Below are positions 57,028 to 64,000 of a DNA stretch of 64,000 bases, in pieces. Source of the DNA: Lotus japonicus (Eukaryota; Streptophyta; Magnoliopsida; Fabales; Fabaceae); contig NC_080044.1 in assembly GCF_012489685.1 (NCBI RefSeq), forward strand, positions 75,130,732 to 75,194,731, read 5' to 3'. The position numbers and the translations under genes are program-made. The notes under the pieces were generated by a model. The model saw only the letters and a program-made list of their open reading frames with translations, had not been told where the DNA came from and ran no database searches. The stretch's first letter is position 1. Every line of letters starts with the position of its first letter.

Positions 57028-60000
57028 CTATGCATCAAAAAGGCAAATCCCTAGATTTCCTCTTAATTTTTCAAATGTAAGTGCATCAAGGGGTTTTGTG
57101 AAAATATCAGCCAATTGCTTGTCAGTTGTAACATGTTCCAAGTTGACAATTTTATCCTCCACCAAGTCTCTAATGAAATGATGTCTAATGTCAATATGCT
57201 TGGTCCTGCTATGCTGTATGGGATTCTTGGAAATATTGATTGCACTGAGATTGTCGCAGTACAATGTCATGACATCCTGCTCAACATCATACTCTTTCAA
57301 CATTTGCTTCATCCACATGAGTTGAGTACAACTACTTCCGGCTGCAATATATTCTGCTTCAGCTGTAGACAATGAGACACAATTCTGCTTCTTGCTAAAC
57401 CATGAAATCAGATTATTCCCTAGAAAGAAACATCCACCAGATGTGCTTTTTCTATCATCTGCACTGCCTGCCCAATCGGCATCACAGAAACCAACTAACG
57501 AAGAATTTGTATCATGAGTATAGAGAATACCATATTCACTCGTGCCATTGATGTACTTGATAATTCTCTTGACTTGTAGCAGATGACTAGCCTTAGGAGC
57601 TGCTTGATATCTTGCACATACACCTACTGCAAAGGTGATATCTGGTCTGCTGGCAGTGAGATACAACAAGCTTCCAATCATGCTTTTATAGAGACTTTGA
57701 TCAACATCTTCTCCTTGCTCATCTTTGGACATCTTGATGTGTGTAGCAGCAGGGTTCTCTTGTGACCAGCCTTTTCAAGACCAAATTTCTTGACTAGGCC
57801 TTTAGCATACTTACTCTGAGATATGAACATGGAATCCTCCATTTGCTTGACTTGTAGTCCTAGAAAATAATTCAGTTCACCAACTAAGCTCATCTCAAAT
57901 TCAGATTTCATTTGTTGAACGAAATGTGCCACCATTGAGTTAGACATTCCTCCAAAAACAATGTCATCCACATAAATCTGTGCTATCATGAGCTTTCCTT
58001 TGTCATTCTTTACAAACAGAGTTTTATCAATTCCTCCCTTGCAGTAACCATTGCTTACGAGAAACTCAGTTAATCTTTCATACCAAGCCCTAGGTGCTTG
58101 CTTCAAACCATACAAGGCCTTCCTCAACTTGTACACATGATCTGGATGATGTGGATCTGTAAATCCTTTAGGCTGTTCAACATAAACTTCTTCATTCAAA
58201 TAGCCATTCAGAAAAGCACTCTTCACATCCATCTGATAAAGTCTGAACTTCAAGAGACAAGCAACACCTAACAAGAGTCTTATAGATTCCAGTCTAGCTA
58301 CTGGAGCAAAGGTCTCATCAAAATCAACTCCTTCTATCTGAGTATATCCTTGAGCAACAAGCCTTGCTTTATTCCTTGTGACTGTTCCAGCTTCATCTGA
58401 TTTGTTCTTGAAGATCCACTTGGTGCCAATGATGTTTACTTCTTCAGGTCTGGGCACTAACTCCCACACTTCATTTCTTCTGAACTGCTCTAGCTCTTCT
58501 TGCATAGCATTTATCCAGTATTCATCAGTGAGAGCTTCATTAACATTCTTGGGTTCTATTTTAGAGATGAAACAACTGTGAGCAATAATACTTCTGGATC
58601 TGGTAGTCACCCCTTCTTGAAGATTACCAATAATGTTTTCTTGAGGATGATTCTTCTGAACCCTGATTGATGGAGCTTTGTTTGATGTGATATCTTTGTC
58701 TTCCTTTTCATCAGCACTTGTTTCTGACTCATTGTCTAGGGCGGTTGCTGGAGCATTGGCTGGAACATCAGTACCATCATCATCTTCATTCAGAACTGCT
58801 TCTTCCTTCTTGCTTGGTTCATCATCCACAGTCACATTCACAGATTCCATCATGGTCCTCGTGCGAGAGTTAAAAACTCTATAAGCTTTGCTGTTCATAG
58901 AATACCCCATGAAAATTCCTTCATCACTTCTAGGATCAAACTTCCTCTTAGGATCACGATCTGCAAGAATATAACATTTACTTCCAAAGATGTGAAAGTA
59001 TTTTACAGATGGCTTTCTACCTTTCCATAGCTCATATTGTGTAGAGGATGTCCCTGCCCTGATGGTGACTCTATTATGTATGTAACAAGCAGTACTCATA
59101 GCTTCAGCCCAGAACTGGTGTGAAATCTTCTTAGCATGTAACATTACTCTGGCTGATTCCTGGAGAGTTCTATTTTTCCGTTCAACAATTCCATTCTGCT
59201 GTGGAGTGATGGGGGCAGAAAATTCATGGCTAATACCTTCTGTTCCACAGAACTCCAAGAATTTTGAATTCTCAAACTCCCTTCCATGATCACTTATGAT
59301 TCTTACAATCACACAGTCCTTCTCATTCTGAAGTCTCAAACATAGGTTCTTGAATATTTCAAATGTCTCTGATTTTTCTCTCATAAATTCAACCCATGTA
59401 TACCTTGAAAAGTCATCTACACAGACAAACACATACCTCTTTCCTCCCAAGCTTTCAACTTGCATGGGACCCATGAGATCCATGTGAAGCAATTCCAGAA
59501 CCTTCGTTGTGGTCTGATGCTGGATCATCTTGTGAGACACCTTGGTTTGCTTACCAATCTGACATTCTCCACATAGCTTCCCTTCTCCCAAGCTCAGATT
59601 GGGCAATCCCCTTATTGCTTCATCAGCTATAACTTTTTGCATGCTCCTGTAGTTGAGATGTCCTAGTCTTTGATGCCATACATTCACCTCACCTTCTTTA
59701 GTTAACATACACCTGGAAACATGAGCTTTTTCTTCTGATGTCCACATGTAACAGTTGTCTTTTGATCTGACTCCTCTCATCACAACTTTTTCATCATCAG
59801 TGGTCACAACACATTCTATCTTATTGAACTTCACATCATACCCTTGATCGCACAGTTGACTTATGCTGATTAGGTTGGCAGTTAAGCCATTTACAAGCAA
59901 CACATTGTTCAAGTTAGGAGATTCTGTGCTAACAAGCTTTCCTACCCCCTTGATCTTTCCTTTAGCTCCATCTCCAAAAGTAACATAGTTAGTGGAGTGA

Positions 60001-61874
60001 CTTCTGATATCTTGCAAGAAGCTCTTGTTTCCTGTCATGTGCTTTGAGCAGCCACTATCAAAATACCAATCTTCTTCTGATGATGCTCTGAAGGACGTGT
60101 AGGCTACCTGACATCTGACTTCACCCTTGGGCTTCCATTCCTTCTTCATCTTAACAGGCCTTTTATCGTGCATCTGAGGATAGCCATATAACCTGTAACA
60201 GTAAGGCTTTATGTGACCATTCTTACCACAGTAGTGACACTTCCAAAGTACAATTTTCTCAAGCTTGAGCTGGGATTTCCCATGTTGAGGTACATGTCGA
60301 GGCAATGGATCTGACAACTGATAATTTCTGGGCTTCTTGAATTCAGTTTGTTTTGCAGCAGACACAAACTTCTTTGATTCTTTTTGACCTTCTTTGTTCG
60401 TTGTTCTGTAGTCAAAACCAATTCCCTTCAGACTCCCTCCTTGCTTGCTAGTTTCTTTCAGAATCTCATCAAGCATGTCAGAACCACTGTTTAGCATTCT
60501 AACAGATTTATGAGTGGCTTCAAGTTTTCTTGTCAGAATTGTTACTTCCTCTTGAAGTCCTGCATTAATCAATATTAGGTTAGCTTTTTCCATAACATCA
60601 GCATTATTAAACTTACTTTGCCATTCCTCCAGATCCTCCTTCAGTTTTGTGCTGAGCTCTTTCAACCTTTCATTCTGAGACACAAGTTGCTCTATCTCAC
60701 TTTGCTTTTCTCTCACAAGTTTACATGCTTCTTCCCACTTGTTGTGTAGCAGCTTGTAAGTTTCAGCCAATTCCTCATCAGAGATGTCTTCATCACTTGT
60801 CTCAGACTCACAGATAGTTCCAGAGAAAGCATTGACTTTGTTTGCAGATATCTCCTCCTCATCTTCAGTGTCTTCATCTGACCAAGTTACCATCATACCT
60901 TTCTTTTGCTTCTTCAGATAAGTGGCACATTCAGACCTGATGTGACCATATCCTTCACATTCATGACATTGAACTCCTTTGTTCTGAACAAGTCTTTCTT
61001 CTTCCTTGGTCTTCCTCTGAGAGTTTGAAAACTTGGGTTTGTTATCGAACTTCATGTCCTGGGCATTAGGTCTGGTTCTTTTGTCAATCTTCCTCAAAGC
61101 CATGTTGAATTTTTTTGCTAGCATGGCCAGAGCCTCAGAAAAACTTTCACCCTCACAGTCTTCATCATCACCTTCATCAGTGTTAGACACAAAAGCAATA
61201 CTCTTATTCTTCTTCTCAGATTTTCCACTCAGTTTCAACTCAAATGTCTGCAAGGAGCCAATAAGTTCATCAACCTTCATGTTCTCAATGTCTTGAGCCT
61301 CCTCAATTGCAGTGACTTTCATAGCAAACTTCTGAGGAAGAGATCTCAGAATTTTCCTTACAAGCTTCTCATCTGACATAGGTTCTCCCAAAGCAAATGA
61401 AGCATTAGACAAGTCACGGACACGCATGTGGAATTCTGAAATAGTCTCTTCTTCAGTCATCATCAGATTTTCAAATTGAGTAGTAAGCATCTGAAGTCTT
61501 GACATCCTTACTCGAGTAGTTCCTTCATGTGCAGTTTTCAGAATTTCCCAAGCATCCTTTGCCACAGTACATGTATTGATCAGCCTAAACATATTCTTGT
61601 CAACTCCATTAAAAATATCATTTAGAGCCTTTGAATTTCCAAGTGCAGCTTCATCTTCAACACTGGTCCATTCTTCTTCAGGTTTTTCCACAACAGTAGT
61701 AGAGGTGCCTTCAACCTCAGCCTTAGTGGGGTGCTTCCAACCCTTGACAATAGCTTTCCAAGTCTTGTTGTCAATCGATTTGAGAAAGGCTGTCATGCGA
61801 ACCTTCCAGTAGTCATAGTTAGTACCATCCAGAATGGGTGGCCTGTTGACTGATCCTCCCTCCTTGTTATCCAT
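57028..61874 (-). pseudogene. Sirevirus Gag-Pol, second copy with one frameshift
   Basis: A copy of 46076-50923. One G is missing from a G-run near 57752 (GGG for GGGG), which shifts the frame between reverse transcriptase and RNase H. Everything upstream in the frame reads as in the first copy. Confidence 0.9.
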
Positions 61875-61939
61875 GAGAACTTGAATAAAACTCCCTGGAG
61901 CTCACCCAACCAGAACAGGGTGCCTGCTCTGATGCCAAT

Positions 61940-62815
61940 CGATATTCAGGTTCCCTCTGATACGATTGTCCTGCACGATGCTAAGACAAGAGGTTCGACA
62001 ATCGCTTAACAATAAAACAGAACTTAACAACAAAACAATAACACTCAGAAGTTGTTCACCCAGTTCAGTGAAAACTTTCACCTACGTCTGGAGGGTTTGC
62101 ACCCAAAGAAAGGAAATCCACTATCTCAAGATTCAGGAATTACAGACACTCATGAACGACTCAGTTCATAGTTCACTTCCTAATCTACCCAGTGTATTTC
62201 TACTTAGAATCCCAACCTAAGTATGAGAGCCCCTCTCACTTTCTCTCAATCACTGCCACAGTGATTGGTGAACACAATGAACAAGTAAAGTTTGAACGCA
62301 ATCAAACAACACAGAACCTCTCTTTGCTTTATAGAATCAGTGAGCAAAGACAGATTCACAACTAACACAGGACGAAGCACAATAACAAATCCTAAAACTC
62401 TTAATCTCTCTTTCAGCTTCGGTTCTCTTCACGTTTTAGGTCTTCATCCTTTTATAGACTTCAGCAGCGGTAGCATGGGCTTTAGGGTTAGCACGGGCTG
62501 AAGAAACAGATTCCAATAACAGCAATTTGAAAACGCAATCTTGATAGATTCGGTTTCTTATTGCACAAGTAAAGATAGAAATCAATCTTTTAACAAAGAT
62601 TGTTTCAACAAATAACAACCCAACAACTAAAACCCTTTTGGAATAGTTACTTGCTCCTCAAGTAACTCAAAAACATATCTTCAGCAAATCTTCAGAAGGC
62701 CCATAACAGAAACACAAGCTGAGGACTGATGTCCTAGCTTCACGAGGTCAGATGCCACGACATCTGCTTCGACAATCAGTTGTTTTGACAAAATGCAAGG
62801 CAACATGTTCCAACA
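61940..62815 (-). repeat. 5' LTR, second copy
   Basis: It carries the same bases as 50989-51864 at the sites where the two LTRs of the first copy differ, so it is a copy of that same LTR. Confidence 0.9.
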
Positions 62816-63920
62816 CTTAACTGTTAGAGCTAAACGCATTTGGTTAACCTCGCTGGCTCCAAACATGTTGATGTACATATTAGCATCCGAATCAATCTCC
62901 GTCAGAAGTTCCCTACGTATAAGTGGCCAATCGTCTTCTGCAAGACCCTTCAACGATGCAACACATCTATATCCACAGTGGCCATCTCCCTTTACATTTA
63001 TAAAGTCAACAACGAATGGATGAAACTCATCAGGGATTTGTTTAAGGTAGCGCCGACGTAGGTAACTACTCACAGGCTTCTTATTCTTTGTACACACCAT
63101 CCGGATCAGAGGACTTTGTACCTTAGAAGCCTTAGAAGCCGTAGAAACCTTAGAAGCCTTAGAAGCCTTCGAAGCCTTAGAAGCCTTTTGAGACCTAACC
63201 TTTGGAGAAGGTTCCTGTAATGGTGTCGTGTTGCTATCACGCCATGAGCCCGGATACTCCTTGTCAATAGTCTCCCATCTACAAGGAATGCGCTTTGTAG
63301 AGGTCTCACCACATCCCTTGGCAAACTTCTTGGGCTTGTTAGTGGATCCCATTGGCCTACCCCTTGTTTTCTTCTTTGTTGGAGCGCACATAGAAGTCGT
63401 TTCTGGATAAGTAATCATTCTAAGGCTCTCAATGATCGACATTCTAACTCCGTGAGAAGACTCCTCGAACTTGGTTCGTAATTTATCAAATTCAGACTCA
63501 AAACTCAAACCCAATGTTGGATCCATGTCACGGTCCGAAGAATCCCAAGTCAATTTCCTCCAATGTGGATGAATTGCAAGTAATGGGACAGATTCAAACT
63601 TCATGAGCTCACAAGCACATGGTAGTCCATGGGTTCTCCTAAGTACACATTCACAGTATATACCACCAACCCCAATCATGCCAATTTGAGTCTTCTCTTT
63701 AACAATAATGTGCAATGCGGCTCTAGATACAAACCCGCGCAAATGCTTATAGAACGGGTCATTCAAAGAATGCTCTGTGACAAATATGCTGAGCTGGAAG
63801 GACTCCTTTATCTTGTCATGCTGCATGATAATAAGCTTGTTCATCGCAGTCCACGCAATGACCAAGTCACCCTTACTGTCGGACAATAGTTTCTTCAGCT
63901 TTGAGTGTGCCCCCTCAACT
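62816..63920 (-). pseudogene. Transposase-OTU exon 3, second copy
   Basis: A copy of 51865-52969: the third exon from the VEG segment through SWIM finger, AT-hook and the OTU cysteine motif. It is cut by the same Sirevirus border. The window ends in the intron upstream (63921-64000). Confidence 0.9.
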
Positions 63921-64000
63921 CTGCGCATGGAATAAACATGAAATAAAAAAAACAGAAAACATTTTGCCAAACATTTTACAGTTGAAGTAAAAAAAGTGAA

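Larger units (their letters stand above)
54911..64000 (-). other. Redundant copy of 43960-53049 (probable assembly duplication)
   Basis: Offset 10,951-10,952 throughout. It covers the Sirevirus from its 3' repeat region to the 5' LTR and then the same MULE transposase flank, including the CTTAA border. I found six single-base indels (near 55143, 55153, 55323, 55352, 55471 and 57752) and no substitutions. An independent insertion would not share its flank, so this is a duplicate contig or haplotig, or less likely a very recent segmental duplication. Confidence 0.85.

Noticed and set aside
54911..64000. A second, independent Sirevirus insertion in tandem
   Set aside because: It shares the same target-site border, the same MULE exon beyond the LTR and the same LTR-specific variants; only single-base indels differ.

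Overview
This is a plant nuclear window. The genes have many introns with GT-AG borders, there are several classes of plant transposon, and the spacers are AT-rich. The repeat types and the CER2-like, SEC6 and DnaJ20 proteins suggest a eudicot, probably a legume; that is an inference. Three host genes can be read. A CER2/CER26-like BAHD protein lies on + at 1483-6532 (2 exons). The exocyst subunit SEC6 lies on - at 31151-17959 (25 exons, all in phase, 756 aa). A chloroplast DnaJ20-type J protein lies on - at 35411-32876 (2 exons, 198 aa).

Most of the rest is mobile DNA. A Helitron 3' end lies at 1-259. A 937-bp Mutator-like (MULE) miniature element with a 9-bp target duplication sits in the CER2-like intron and is filled with imperfect palindromes. 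A complete, apparently very young Tat-type Ty3/Gypsy element (8146-17682, LTRs alike by eye, duplication ATAAC) sits 276 bp beyond the SEC6 stop and carries a spliced antisense gene. The SEC6 introns hold a TRIM-like element (30363-30693), a chromovirus 3' remnant with one LTR (ending 23449), an hAT-like MITE and other relics. At least one SINE is well supported, with a 16-bp duplication (35890-36008).

From about 38.0 kb to the assembly gap lies what looks like a large Mutator-like element. It has a plant-mobile-domain (PMD) gene on + (38367-40805) facing a FAR1/MULE transposase on - that carries an OTU cysteine-protease domain (54390-41715). Between and beside the genes are arrays of CCGCA...TGCGG-type hairpin repeats. 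A 9.7-kb Sirevirus (Ty1/Copia, SIRE/Maximus type, 42182-51864, minus strand, duplication CTTAA) has inserted inside the OTU coding sequence. Its gag-pol and env-like frames are separated by one UAG in the TMV-type leaky context UAG-CAA-UUA.

After a 100-N gap (54811-54910), positions 54911-64000 repeat 43960-53049 almost base for base, including the non-retroviral flank. I saw six single-base indels and no substitutions. This is much better explained as a redundant contig or haplotig joined by a gap than as a second insertion. The most interesting material is the PMD + transposase-OTU MULE with its hairpin arrays, and the parallel array, with a different motif, in the small MULE at 3.8-4.8 kb.
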